Translations under genes and position numbers: made by a program
In this document: positions 30,912 through 39,628 of the stretch, one piece after another
How the letters are laid out: the number at the start of each line of letters is the position of its first letter
Position numbering within the stretch: position 1 is the stretch's first letter
Notes under the pieces: generated by a model
The model's database searches: none
Told to the model about the DNA's origin: nothing
The model's input: only the letters and a program-made list of their open reading frames with translations
Origin: Pseudomonadales bacterium
GTDB lineage: Bacteria; Pseudomonadota; Gammaproteobacteria; Pseudomonadales; Azotimanducaceae
DNA length: 54,667 nt
Assembly: GCA_016779585.1 (NCBI GenBank)
Contig: JADHNI010000017.1
Coordinates: 1 to 54,667 of the forward strand
Reading direction: 5' to 3'

Positions 30912-33287
30912 ATGAACACTGTAATCAGGTACTTTTTCTGGTCGTCCCTGGCGTTTGCGAGCGCCGTCACGATGGCGTTATCTGCCGCCTACCTGTACCT
31001 GAATCCACAGATTCCTGACACAGAAACCTTCTCCAGCGTCGCCCTGAAGGCACCACTCCGGATCTATTCGGACGACGGTCTGCTCATCCAGGAGTTCGGA
31101 GAGAGACTGATACCCATCACCTATGAGGAGATTCCCCAGCTTTTTGAAAGAGCCCTGCTGGATACGGAAGACAAGCGCTTCTACCAGCACAGCGGCATAG
31201 ATGTGGTCACACTGGTTAACGCCACCTGGCAACTGGTTCGCAACCGCGGTGAAATCAGGACAGGAGCATCCACCATTACCATGCAATTGGTAAAAAACAT
31301 TTCCGGCGAGACCCAGGTCAGGTTCCTGCGCAAATTCAAGGAAATGCTGATGGCCGTGAAGATTGAGCGTGAACTGACAAAGCAGGAGATCCTGACGCTC
31401 TACCTGAACATGATTCCTTTCGGCAAACATTCATTTGGCATACAGGCAGCAGCCAACACCTACTACGGAAAGAATATCGATGAGCTGACCCTGGCACAGA
31501 TGGCTATGCTGGCAGGTGTGCCCCAGGCTCCTGAAGCAGGCAACCCAATCAACGGCCCAAAGCGGGCCATCGACCGGCGCAACCTGGTGTTGGCTCGAAT
31601 GAGGGAACAGGGTTCCATCACCCAGGAACAATATGAAGAAGCACGAAACGCACCAATCACGGCCGAAGTACATCGTCGCCCTATCGAACTGCCCGCATTA
31701 TATGCAGCCGAAATGGTGCGTAAGCAGGTACTGTCGGAGTTCGGCAGGGATGCCTATAACCAGGGCATGATCGCATACACAACTTTAGACAGCCGGCAGC
31801 AGATGGCTGCTGAGCAAGCCATCACCCTGAAACTTCTCGAGTACGACCGGCGTCACGGATACCGCGGACCTGAATACAGGAGTATCCAGGGAACCGACCA
31901 ATACCTGGCAGCCCCCGACTATGGCTACCCTGCAAACTGGCTGGATACGCTTGAACAGATGAAAAGTTTTGGCGGCCAGCATCCTGCCATCGTCACTGAT
32001 GTAGAAGAACAGCGAATCACTATTCTCACCCGGGACCTGGAGCTGAAAACGATCGAATGGGATGGACTGAGCTGGGCCCGCGCCTATATCACCGTTGACC
32101 GCCGGGGTCCCCGACCAAAGACAGCTGCTGAAATTGTTGGGCCAGGGGATGTTATCCGGTACGAATTCGCTGAAGACGGCATGGTTCGACTTGGCCAGGT
32201 ACCTGCGATACAGGGTGCCATCGTCGCTCTGGACCCTTATGACGGTGCGGTACGGGCAATCGTCGGTGGCTTCGACTTCAATGCCAAACAGTTCAACCAT
32301 GCAACCCAGGCAAAACGTCAACCGGGCTCAAACTTCAAACCTTTCTATTATGCCGGGGCTTTGGAAAATGGGCTGACAGCCGCATCCATCTACAACGATG
32401 CGCCCCTGGTTCTGCCAGGTGGTGAGCTGGAGGAAGTTTATAGACCAAAGAACTCCGGTGATAAATTCCACGGAAACATACGGTTGCGTGAAGCGCTATA
32501 CCGCTCAATAAATCTCGTATCCATTCGTGTCATTCTTGATTATGGACCGGAAAATGCCATCGACTATGTTTCAAAGTTCGGCTTCGAGACAGACAACTTC
32601 CCGAGGGACCTGCAGCTGGCCTTTGGTGGCGGCACAATTGCACTCACACCCATGGAGGTCGCCACCGGCTATGCAGCCTTCGCAAACGGCGGATTCAAGG
32701 TTGAACCCTACCTGCTGCGCGAACTGGACTCCATCAACAGCGACGTTATCTACCAGGCTGATCCCAGGGTCGCTTGCATGGAGAACTGTCGAGGTCTAAA
32801 CCGGGCGGAGAGAATCATCGAACCCAGGGTCGCGCACATCATGAACTCAATGCTGTCTGACGCCATCCGGCGAGGTACTGGCACCAAGGCCATGCGCGCA
32901 CTCAAACGGGGTGACCTTCGGGGCAAGACCGGCACTACCAACGACGCTGACATCTGGTTCTCGGGCTATACACCGGATCTGGTTGCAACAACATGGGCTG
33001 GCTTCAGTGACAACAGCCCGGTGGGTAACCGTGAGTGGGGATCCACCACGCCGATCGAAACGTGGATAGAGTTCATGGCCCGAGCACTACCGGAAGAAAA
33101 TCAGTCAAAGCAATTGCCACGACCCAACGGCATCGTGTCAGTGAAGATAGACCCTGAGACCGGACTGCGCACCGACCCGACAGACCCGGACGGCATTTTT
33201 GAAATATTCAGGGAAGAACTGGTGCCTGAAGAAATCAAGCGCAGTACAGAGGCGGAACAGAGCGATATCACCCAGCAGATCTTTTAA
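30912..33287 (+). CDS. mrcA: Penicillin-binding protein 1A, bifunctional transglycosylase/transpeptidase
   Basis: PBP1A polymerises and cross-links peptidoglycan. The 791-residue protein has an N-terminal membrane span (about 8-28), the transglycosylase domain with EDKRFYQHSGID (catalytic Glu) and GASTITMQLVKNI, an OB-like insertion, and the transpeptidase domain with RQPGSNFKPFYYAGAL (SxxK, serine nucleophile), SIN-type motif SINLVS, and GKTGTTND (KTG box). No catalytic residue is missing. The divergent position beside pilM is conserved in gammaproteobacteria; in Pseudomonas the gene is called ponA. Confidence 0.97.
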   Translation: MNTVIRYFFWSSLAFASAVTMALSAAYLYLNPQIPDTETFSSVALKAPLRIYSDDGLLIQEFGERLIPITYEEIPQLFERALLDTEDKRFYQHSGIDVVTLVNATWQLVRNRGEIRTGASTITMQLVKNISGETQVRFLRKFKEMLMAVKIERELTKQEILTLYLNMIPFGKHSFGIQAAANTYYGKNIDELTLAQMAMLAGVPQAPEAGNPINGPKRAIDRRNLVLARMREQGSITQEQYEEARNAPITAEVHRRPIELPALYAAEMVRKQVLSEFGRDAYNQGMIAYTTLDSRQQMAAEQAITLKLLEYDRRHGYRGPEYRSIQGTDQYLAAPDYGYPANWLDTLEQMKSFGGQHPAIVTDVEEQRITILTRDLELKTIEWDGLSWARAYITVDRRGPRPKTAAEIVGPGDVIRYEFAEDGMVRLGQVPAIQGAIVALDPYDGAVRAIVGGFDFNAKQFNHATQAKRQPGSNFKPFYYAGALENGLTAASIYNDAPLVLPGGELEEVYRPKNSGDKFHGNIRLREALYRSINLVSIRVILDYGPENAIDYVSKFGFETDNFPRDLQLAFGGGTIALTPMEVATGYAAFANGGFKVEPYLLRELDSINSDVIYQADPRVACMENCRGLNRAERIIEPRVAHIMNSMLSDAIRRGTGTKAMRALKRGDLRGKTGTTNDADIWFSGYTPDLVATTWAGFSDNSPVGNREWGSTTPIETWIEFMARALPEENQSKQLPRPNGIVSVKIDPETGLRTDPTDPDGIFEIFREELVPEEIKRSTEAEQSDITQQIF

Positions 33288-33340
33288 GGGTCTCGCGAGT
33301 AACCAGCTTCATCGCGAGCCAGATACGAAAACCTTGAACC

Positions 33341-33368
33341 AAAAAAAAGCGCCTTACGGCGCTTTTTT
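33341..33368. terminator. Bidirectional rho-independent terminator
   Basis: AAGCGCC and GGCGCTT pair around TTAC, flanked by an A-tract (33341-33348) and a T-tract (33363-33368). It lies between the PBP1A stop and the convergent rpmE stop and can terminate both transcripts. Confidence 0.92.
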
Positions 33369-33385
33369 GATAGACACACAGAGAG

Positions 33386-33601
33386 TTAGCTCTTGGAACC
33401 ACCTCTGCTGAATCTCTTGTTGAACCGGTCAATACGACCTGCAGAGTCAATAACCTTCTGCTTGCCTGTATAAAACGGATGACAGTTTGAGCAGACTTCC
33501 AGATGGATGTCTTCGCAGACTGTGGATTTGGTCTTGATCACGTTGCCGCAGCTACACGTTGCCGTGATTTCCTGATACTGCGGATGTATTTCGGCCTTCA
33601 T
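33386..33601 (-). CDS. rpmE: 50S ribosomal protein L31
   Basis: The 71-residue protein is L31 of the zinc-binding (C+) type: Cys16, Cys18, Cys37 and Cys40 occur in TCSCGN and [13 protein letters not shown]. The C-terminal [10 protein letters not shown] is typical. The presence of the cysteines means it is the zinc-replete paralogue, not the zinc-free RpmE2. It is divergent from priA. Confidence 0.98.
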   Translation of the reverse strand: MKAEIHPQYQEITATCSCGNVIKTKSTVCEDIHLEVCSNCHPFYTGKQKVIDSAGRIDRFNKRFSRGGSKS

Positions 33602-33697
33602 CGATGACTGCCCTGCTTGAATTTAAAGGTGGCGAATCATACCAGAACAACACCCCTAAACAAGTGGCATAATCGAGAATTTGATGGCTGCCAGCCC

Positions 33698-33703
33698 TAT
33701 AAT
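33698..33703 (+). promoter_or_regulatory. -10 hexamer immediately before priA
   Basis: TATAAT lies 9 nt before the ATG at 33713, separated by a pyrimidine- and C-rich stretch with no Shine-Dalgarno sequence. This would give a nearly leaderless priA transcript. Confidence 0.45.
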
Positions 33704-33712
33704 CCCCCGCCA

Positions 33713-35905
33713 ATGACCTCCAATCCCTCCTATGTCGCGGTTGCCGTGGCGACACCGCTACGGCGCGATTTTCACTATCGCCTGCCGAATGGCACAAAAG
33801 CCAGGCGCGGCGCCAGGGTGAAAGTCCAGTTTGGCAACCGCAAGCTCATTGGCCTCATCACGAAGACTGATGTTGTTCCTGATATCGCATCGTCCCGAAT
33901 TCGCGAGATCATCGAGATTCTCCCGCCGGAGGGCGACCTCCCGGGACCAATCCTGAAGCTTTGCACCTGGGCATCAGACTACTACCAGCACCCTATCGGC
34001 GAGGTCATCTCGACGGCACAGCCTTCTCTGCTGCGAAAGGGAGAGAGCCCCCTGGACCCCGTGGAATTCCTGACCCTCACCGAAACAGGTCGGGCAGTTG
34101 ATCCTGAAAGCCTGAAACGGGCACCCGCCCAGAGGCGGCTCCTGGAGTTTCTCAGTTCTGAGCCGCGCACGCGCCAGGCCCTTGGTAAAAAAGAAATAAC
34201 AGCCCAGACCATTCGCACCGTCATCGAGAAGCAATGGGCAACATGGCAGAAAGAAACACAGCCCGAAGCCTCACCATTTGTGCTGAAGGGCGTCGATTAC
34301 CAGGGAATTACGCTCACAACCGAGCAGGAAACCATTCTCGATACGATCGATAACCGGTCGGACAACCTGCCTGTACTGCTGTATGGCGTTACCGGCAGCG
34401 GCAAGACTGAAATTTACCTTAGAATGATCGAAAAAGCCCTGAGCAAGGGAAAACAGGCGCTCGTTCTCGTGCCCGAAATCGGGCTAACGCCGCAAACCAT
34501 CAATCGATTCAGGCAACGGTTTAACACCGAAATCAGCGTCATGCATTCCGGCCTGAGCGATCGCGAACGCGCGACCAGCTGGTGGCGGGCCCGTGAAGGC
34601 ATGACCGGGATTGTTCTCGGAACAAGATCTGCCGTGTTCACACCTCTGAAACATCCCGGTGTGTTTATCGTTGATGAGGAACATGACAGTTCATACAAGC
34701 AGCAGGATGGATTCCGATACAGCGCGAGAGATCTCGCAGTACTGAGGGGTCAGTTCGAACAGGCACCCGTGGTACTCGGTTCCGCGACACCATCGCTTGA
34801 GAGCCTGCACAATGCTGAGGCCAGCAAATACCAGCTGCTGGAACTCAAACAGCGACCTCCGGGCGTAAAAACCGAGACTTACGAACTGCTTGACACGCGG
34901 CACCTGGAGATCAGGGACGGATTCACCCGGGGACTCAAGTCCCGAATAGAAACCAGCCTCTCTCGTGGCGAGCAGGTGCTGGTATTTATCAACCGTCGGG
35001 GTTTCGCCCCGGTCATGATGTGCAACGACTGCGGCTGGATCGCACATTGCCGAAGATGTGATGCCAGGCTCACCTATCACCTGAACACAAATACCCTGGT
35101 TTGCCATCACTGTGGCAGTCTCAGTCACAACATCATCAGCTGCCAGTCCTGCAATAGCCAGAACGTCACTGCAATCGGCGTCGGTACCCAGCGTGTGGAG
35201 CAGACCCTGGGCAACCTTTTCCCGGACTATCCGGTTTACCGTGTCGACCGCGACTCGACCAGGAAAAAAGGTTCGCTGGAAGACCTTCTCGACCAGATTG
35301 GCAGGGGAGAACCTGCAATCCTCGTGGGTACACAGTTGCTCGCCAAGGGTCACCACTTCCCGAACGTCACACTAGTCGCGATTCTCGACGTGGATTCCGG
35401 TTTTTATTCAGCTGACTTCCGCGCGGTAGAAAAACTCGGCCAGATGCTTCTACAGGTTGGAGGTCGGGCCGGACGTGCAGACAAGCCGGGCACTGTGCTG
35501 ATCCAGACGGCTTTCGCGACGCATCCACTCCTGAAACAGCTGGTCACAAGCGGTTATGCTGATTTCGCGAGAGGACTGCTCAGCGAAAGAGAAGAAGCTG
35601 GACTACCGCCCTACACTTTCCAGGCAATCATCCGCGCCGAGGCCACGCAGTCATCCGCTGCAAGGGAGTTTCTCGCATTGCTTGAGAAAAAAACGCGCAC
35701 GCGAGACTCAGTTGAGCTGTTGGGCCCCATACCAGCAATCATGGAAAAACGTGCCGGGCGGTTCAGGCAGATGTTGATCATCGCGGCCCCAAGGCGAGCA
35801 CTGGTACACCAGACACTTGCGGACCTCATAACGCTCGCTGAGTCACTGCCAGAAGCTTCCCGGGTCCGCTGGTCGGTTGACGTCGACCCGGCAGACCTTT
35901 TTTGA
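33713..35905 (+). CDS. priA: Primosomal replication restart helicase PriA
   Basis: PriA recognises stalled forks and reloads the replisome. From the ATG at 33713 the protein has 730 residues, normal for PriA; the frame is open upstream but those residues have no family match. It has the 3'-DNA-binding domain at the N-terminus (VAVATPLRRDFHYRLP), Walker A GVTGSGKTEIY, the DEEHDSSYK box, the zinc-binding cysteines (CNDCGW, CRRCDA, CHHCG, CQSCN) and the helicase motif VGTQLLAKGHHFPNV with QVGGRAGRADKPG. Confidence 0.97.
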   Translation: MTSNPSYVAVAVATPLRRDFHYRLPNGTKARRGARVKVQFGNRKLIGLITKTDVVPDIASSRIREIIEILPPEGDLPGPILKLCTWASDYYQHPIGEVISTAQPSLLRKGESPLDPVEFLTLTETGRAVDPESLKRAPAQRRLLEFLSSEPRTRQALGKKEITAQTIRTVIEKQWATWQKETQPEASPFVLKGVDYQGITLTTEQETILDTIDNRSDNLPVLLYGVTGSGKTEIYLRMIEKALSKGKQALVLVPEIGLTPQTINRFRQRFNTEISVMHSGLSDRERATSWWRAREGMTGIVLGTRSAVFTPLKHPGVFIVDEEHDSSYKQQDGFRYSARDLAVLRGQFEQAPVVLGSATPSLESLHNAEASKYQLLELKQRPPGVKTETYELLDTRHLEIRDGFTRGLKSRIETSLSRGEQVLVFINRRGFAPVMMCNDCGWIAHCRRCDARLTYHLNTNTLVCHHCGSLSHNIISCQSCNSQNVTAIGVGTQRVEQTLGNLFPDYPVYRVDRDSTRKKGSLEDLLDQIGRGEPAILVGTQLLAKGHHFPNVTLVAILDVDSGFYSADFRAVEKLGQMLLQVGGRAGRADKPGTVLIQTAFATHPLLKQLVTSGYADFARGLLSEREEAGLPPYTFQAIIRAEATQSSAAREFLALLEKKTRTRDSVELLGPIPAIMEKRAGRFRQMLIIAAPRRALVHQTLADLITLAESLPEASRVRWSVDVDPADLF

Positions 35906-35973
35906 CCAGGTTTTTTTGATTTACGGGAGTCGCCGGCTAACATAGCGCTTTCAACGATCCGTACTAACTGAAC

Positions 35974-36513
35974 TTGACCCAGGATTTCGCAAAAAAGCCC
36001 CGCAGTGAAACTCCGCCTGCACCAGCAAACGGAAACGGACTTCGCTGGTTTCTTGGCGGGTTTGTCTCAGGCGCGTTTGTCGCATTCCTGGCCAGTCTCT
36101 GGCTACTCGTTCCACCAGACTCCAGACCCACGACAGCAGACATCCCGAAACCGACAGTTCCCAAAGAGCTAAAAGTTGATGAGATGCAGTGGGATTTCTA
36201 CGAAATCTTCCCGAAGACGGAAGTGCCGGTCGTTGAGGAATATACCGACTCAGGAGACAAGATTGCTGTCGAGAACTTTCGCTGGATACTCCAGGCGGGC
36301 TCATTCAGGGACCCGGATGATGCTGACGAACAACGTGCAACGCTCATACTGATGGGGCTGAATGTGCAGACACAATCTGTAAAGGTCTCCGGCGACACCT
36401 GGTATCGCGTGATTGTCGGTCCTTTCGACTCAGCGCTCGAGCGTAACCGCGCCCAGGACAAGCTGGCTCAGGCCGAGATTCAGTCTATGGCGGTAAAGAT
36501 CCCCAAAACCTGA
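35974..36513 (+). CDS. SPOR-domain cell division protein (FtsN-like)
   Basis: The 179-residue protein has a short cytoplasmic N-terminus, one membrane span (about residues 24-46, WFLGGFVSGAFVAFLASLWL) and a C-terminal SPOR domain (about 105-178: WILQAGSFRDPDDADEQRAT and TWYRVIVGPFDS). SPOR domains bind denuded septal peptidoglycan. Between priA and hslVU this position is occupied by ftsN in E. coli and by a similar SPOR protein in Pseudomonas. It is much shorter than E. coli FtsN. The start must be TTG at 35974 (or CTG at 35968), as a stop precedes it and no ATG occurs before the span. Confidence 0.88.
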   Translation: MTQDFAKKPRSETPPAPANGNGLRWFLGGFVSGAFVAFLASLWLLVPPDSRPTTADIPKPTVPKELKVDEMQWDFYEIFPKTEVPVVEEYTDSGDKIAVENFRWILQAGSFRDPDDADEQRATLILMGLNVQTQSVKVSGDTWYRVIVGPFDSALERNRAQDKLAQAEIQSMAVKIPKT

Positions 36514-36545
36514 CTTGAAATCGGTATCCTGAACCCCCATCTCCG

Positions 36546-36551
36546 TATAAT
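36546..36551 (+). promoter_or_regulatory. Candidate -10 element for hslVU
   Basis: TATAAT followed by CCCGC lies 23 nt before the preferred TTG start at 36575 and 5 nt before an alternative TTG at 36557. hslVU is heat-inducible in E. coli through sigma-32; I do not see a convincing sigma-32 promoter here. Confidence 0.35.
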
Positions 36552-36574
36552 CCCGCTTGGTAAAGGCATTTCCG

Positions 36575-37114
36575 TTGGAACAGTTTGAAGGCACAACCAT
36601 CCTGTCCGTGCGCAGGAACAATTCCGTCGTTGTGGGTGGCGATGGCCAGGTCACTATGGGTGACACTGTTATGAAAGCAAATGCCCGGAAGGTCCGACGT
36701 CTCTACAAGGACGCCGTTATCGCAGGTTTCGCTGGCGCCACTGCCGACGGTTTTACACTGGTAGAGCGTTTTGAAGGCCAGCTGGAAAAACACCAGGGCA
36801 ACCTGGTGCTGGCGGCCGTGGAACTGGCCAAGGATTGGCGAATGGATAGAGCACTTCGACACCTCGAAGCTTTGCTGGTTGTCGCCGACAAGGACAACTC
36901 ACTGATCGTCACAGGCAACGGTGATGTCGTGGAACCGAATGACGGCATTATGGCCATTGGTTCAGGCGGCCAATACGCCAAGTCTGCCGCGCTTGCCCTC
37001 CTGAACAATACAGACATGACTGCAAGGGACATCGTGGAACAGAGTCTCGCCATCGCGGGCGACATCTGCATCTATACGAACCACGAACGCACCATCGAAG
37101 AAATCACTTTTTAA
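36575..37114 (+). CDS. hslV: ATP-dependent protease subunit HslV
   Basis: HslV is the proteasome-like peptidase that works with the HslU ATPase. The mature protein starts at the catalytic threonine in [10 protein letters not shown]; the residues EQFEG before it are removed. The 179-residue product then has [30 protein letters not shown] and [16 protein letters not shown], all normal. I chose the TTG at 36575 because the family often starts MEQF-GTT; a TTG at 36557 is possible. hslU follows after 9 nt. Confidence 0.96.
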   Translation: MEQFEGTTILSVRRNNSVVVGGDGQVTMGDTVMKANARKVRRLYKDAVIAGFAGATADGFTLVERFEGQLEKHQGNLVLAAVELAKDWRMDRALRHLEALLVVADKDNSLIVTGNGDVVEPNDGIMAIGSGGQYAKSAALALLNNTDMTARDIVEQSLAIAGDICIYTNHERTIEEITF

Positions 37115-37123
37115 GGGAGCCTC

Positions 37124-38443
37124 ATGTCAAACATGACCCCAAGGGAGATCGTTCACGATCTCGACAAGCATATTATCGGCCAGGACGATGCAAAACGTGC
37201 CGTAGCGATCGCCCTTAGGAATCGCTGGCGACGCATGCAGCTGGAAGAAGACCAGCGTGCAGAAATCTCCCCGAAGAACATCCTGATGATAGGACCGACC
37301 GGCGTCGGGAAAACCGAAATCGCCAGACGACTGGCCAGACTTGCAGGCGCACCGTTCATAAAAGTTGAAGCCACCAAGTTCACAGAAGTGGGTTACGTCG
37401 GTCGCGACGTTGAATCCATCATCCGCGACCTTGCTGAGGCTGCAGTAAAGATGCTGCGCGACAAGCAGATACAACACGCGGAACCCAGAGCCTATGAAGC
37501 CGCCGAAGAACGCATACTTGATGTACTGCTGCCACCGGCCAGGGACACCGAGGAAACCGGTACGAATACCCGACAACTGTTTCGCAAGAAGCTGCGTGAA
37601 GGTGAACTGGACGACAGGGAAATCGAGATCGAACTTGAGGCGGCTTCCGTCGGCGTTGAGATCATGGCCCCTCCCGGCATGGAGGAAATGACCAGCCAGT
37701 TACAGAGTATGTTCTCTTCCATGGCGCCGGGGAAAACCAAGTCAAAGAAACTCAAGGTAAAAGATGCCCTGAAAAAACTGACTGACGAAGAAGCTGCACG
37801 CCTGGTTAATGAAGACGAATTGCGGGCCGAGGCCGTCCAGGCGGTTGAACAGACCGGCATCGTTTTTATCGATGAGATGGACAAGATTGCAAAACGCCAG
37901 GAGACCGGCGGCGCAGATGTATCAAGGGAAGGTGTACAGCGCGACCTGCTGCCACTGATTGAAGGCAGTAACGTATCCACCAAGTACGGCATGATCAAAA
38001 CTGATCACATCCTGTTTATCGCCTCCGGGGCATTCCACCTGTCAAAACCCTCAGACCTGATTCCGGAACTCCAGGGCCGCCTGCCCATCCGCGTGGAACT
38101 GAACGCACTGGGCATCGAGGATTTCGAACGCATTCTCACAGAACCTGACGCATCGCTGGTCGAACAGTACCAGGCCCTGATGAACACTGAAGGACTGAAG
38201 CTGAATTTCAACGATGCGGCGCTGCATCGTATCGCTGAAATTGCATGGCAGGTTAATGAGCAAACCGAAAACATTGGTGCAAGACGACTGCACACAGTTA
38301 TGGAGCGCCTGCTGGAAGAACTGTCATTCGATGCCACTGACATCGCCAGCCGAAATGCTGAAGTGTTAATCGATCTGGACTACGTCAATCAGCATCTCGA
38401 AAATCTGGCTGGTAACAGCGATCTTTCCCGATACATCTTATAA
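37124..38443 (+). CDS. hslU: HslU ATPase subunit of the HslUV protease
   Basis: HslU unfolds substrates and feeds them to HslV. The 439-residue AAA+ protein begins with [21 protein letters not shown], has Walker [16 protein letters not shown] (about residues 57-71), the pore motif GYVGRDVE, the I-domain insertion (about 110-240), Walker [13 protein letters not shown], sensor 2 [18 protein letters not shown] and the C-terminal tail LSRYIL that inserts into HslV. A good ribosome-binding site (AAGGGAG) precedes the ATG. Confidence 0.98.
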   Translation: MSNMTPREIVHDLDKHIIGQDDAKRAVAIALRNRWRRMQLEEDQRAEISPKNILMIGPTGVGKTEIARRLARLAGAPFIKVEATKFTEVGYVGRDVESIIRDLAEAAVKMLRDKQIQHAEPRAYEAAEERILDVLLPPARDTEETGTNTRQLFRKKLREGELDDREIEIELEAASVGVEIMAPPGMEEMTSQLQSMFSSMAPGKTKSKKLKVKDALKKLTDEEAARLVNEDELRAEAVQAVEQTGIVFIDEMDKIAKRQETGGADVSREGVQRDLLPLIEGSNVSTKYGMIKTDHILFIASGAFHLSKPSDLIPELQGRLPIRVELNALGIEDFERILTEPDASLVEQYQALMNTEGLKLNFNDAALHRIAEIAWQVNEQTENIGARRLHTVMERLLEELSFDATDIASRNAEVLIDLDYVNQHLENLAGNSDLSRYIL

Positions 38444-38453
38444 AGAGCATCCT

Positions 38454-38831
38454 GTGAGTCGACCAAAGGAAATCAACGTACACAAGAAGTCAGCCATCCT
38501 CGAACTGGTGTACGAAGACGGTCGCACTCACTCCCTGACAGCCGAGTACCTGCGAGTATTTTCACCATCTGCGGAAGTCCAGGGTCATGGCCCCGGCCAG
38601 GCTGTCCTGCAACATGGCAAAAAAGATGTGCAGTTCCTCGATTTCGAGCCGCAGGGTCACTACGCCATCAAGATCGTCTTTTCTGATGGGCACGATTCCG
38701 GCATCTATAGCTGGGAATACCTGGACAAACTGGGTTCTGATTACGAAAAGAACTGGGCGAACTACCTGGAAGCACTCGGAAACGCTGGCAAACGCCGCGA
38801 ACCACGATTTATCGCCCTGGGCAGTTCATAG
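38454..38831 (+). CDS. DUF971 family protein
   Basis: The 125-residue protein is a single DUF971 domain, related to the N-terminal domain of gamma-butyrobetaine hydroxylase. Markers are PKEINVHKKSAILELVYEDG, the segment YLRVFSPSAEVQGHGPG, and AIKIVFSDGHDSGIYSWEYL. The family is proposed to take part in iron-sulfur cluster or metal handling, but this is not established. The position directly after hslU (10 nt) is conserved in Pseudomonas-like genomes. The start is GTG. Confidence 0.88.
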   Translation: MSRPKEINVHKKSAILELVYEDGRTHSLTAEYLRVFSPSAEVQGHGPGQAVLQHGKKDVQFLDFEPQGHYAIKIVFSDGHDSGIYSWEYLDKLGSDYEKNWANYLEALGNAGKRREPRFIALGSS

Positions 38832-38872
38832 CAGTTACAATAGCTGCCCCCTGAACGAGCACCCAGTGCATC

Positions 38873-39628
38873 ATGAGCAGCGATTCAGAAGAAAAAACCC
38901 ACTTCGGGTTCAAAAGTATCCCACGGTCGGAGAAGTCGGCCCGGGTTGCCGATGTCTTTCACTCTGTTGCTGAACGATACGACGTCATGAATGACCTGAT
39001 GTCGCTTGGCACGCATCGTGTCATGAAGCAGATGACCGCCAACGCAACCCACGTCAGGCCGGGCCATCAGGTACTGGACCTCGCCGGTGGCACTGGCGAT
39101 ATGGCGATCATCCTCGCTGACTATGTTGGCCGTGAGGGACAGGTGTGTATCTGCGATATAAACGGCAGCATGCTCGAGGAAGGCAGGAACAAACTGCTCA
39201 ACCGTGGGATCACCGGAAACGTGACTTACGTCCAGGCCGACGGCGAGCACCTGCCGTTCCTTTCGGAATCCTTTAACGCCATCACCATTGCTTTCGGACT
39301 GCGAAATTTTACTGACAAGGACGCCGCACTTCGCTCAATGCACCGGGTTCTGAAGCCCGGGGGCAAGCTGGTCGTGCTGGAGTTCTCAAAACCCCGGAAC
39401 GATATCCTGAAAAACGCCTATAAGGGATTCAGCAGCCTGTGGCCCCGGGTTGGAAAACTGGTGACCGGTGACTCCGACAGCTACCAGTACCTGGTTGAAT
39501 CCATCGAAATGCACCCTGACCAGGAAACACTGGCCGGCATGATTGAAGATGCCGGGTTCACTCGTGTCCGGGTCCAGGACCTGGTGGGCGGTGTCGCCGC
39601 CATCCACGAAGGCGTGAAACCGAGATGA
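38873..39628 (+). CDS. ubiE: Ubiquinone/menaquinone C-methyltransferase UbiE
   Basis: UbiE methylates the benzoquinone ring C2 (and demethylmenaquinone) with S-adenosylmethionine. The 251-residue protein has VFHSVAERYDVMNDLMSLGTHR, the SAM-binding motif LDLAGGTGDMA, the motif-II region AITIAFGLRNFTDKDAAL and RVLKPGGKLVVLEFSKP. It overlaps ubiB by four bases. The usual intervening ubiJ gene is absent. Confidence 0.97.
   Translation: MSSDSEEKTHFGFKSIPRSEKSARVADVFHSVAERYDVMNDLMSLGTHRVMKQMTANATHVRPGHQVLDLAGGTGDMAIILADYVGREGQVCICDINGSMLEEGRNKLLNRGITGNVTYVQADGEHLPFLSESFNAITIAFGLRNFTDKDAALRSMHRVLKPGGKLVVLEFSKPRNDILKNAYKGFSSLWPRVGKLVTGDSDSYQYLVESIEMHPDQETLAGMIEDAGFTRVRVQDLVGGVAAIHEGVKPR

Noticed and set aside
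33617..33712. Upstream extension of priA
   Set aside because: The added 32 residues do not resemble PriA and would place the start before the apparent -10; the ATG at 33713 gives the usual N-terminus.
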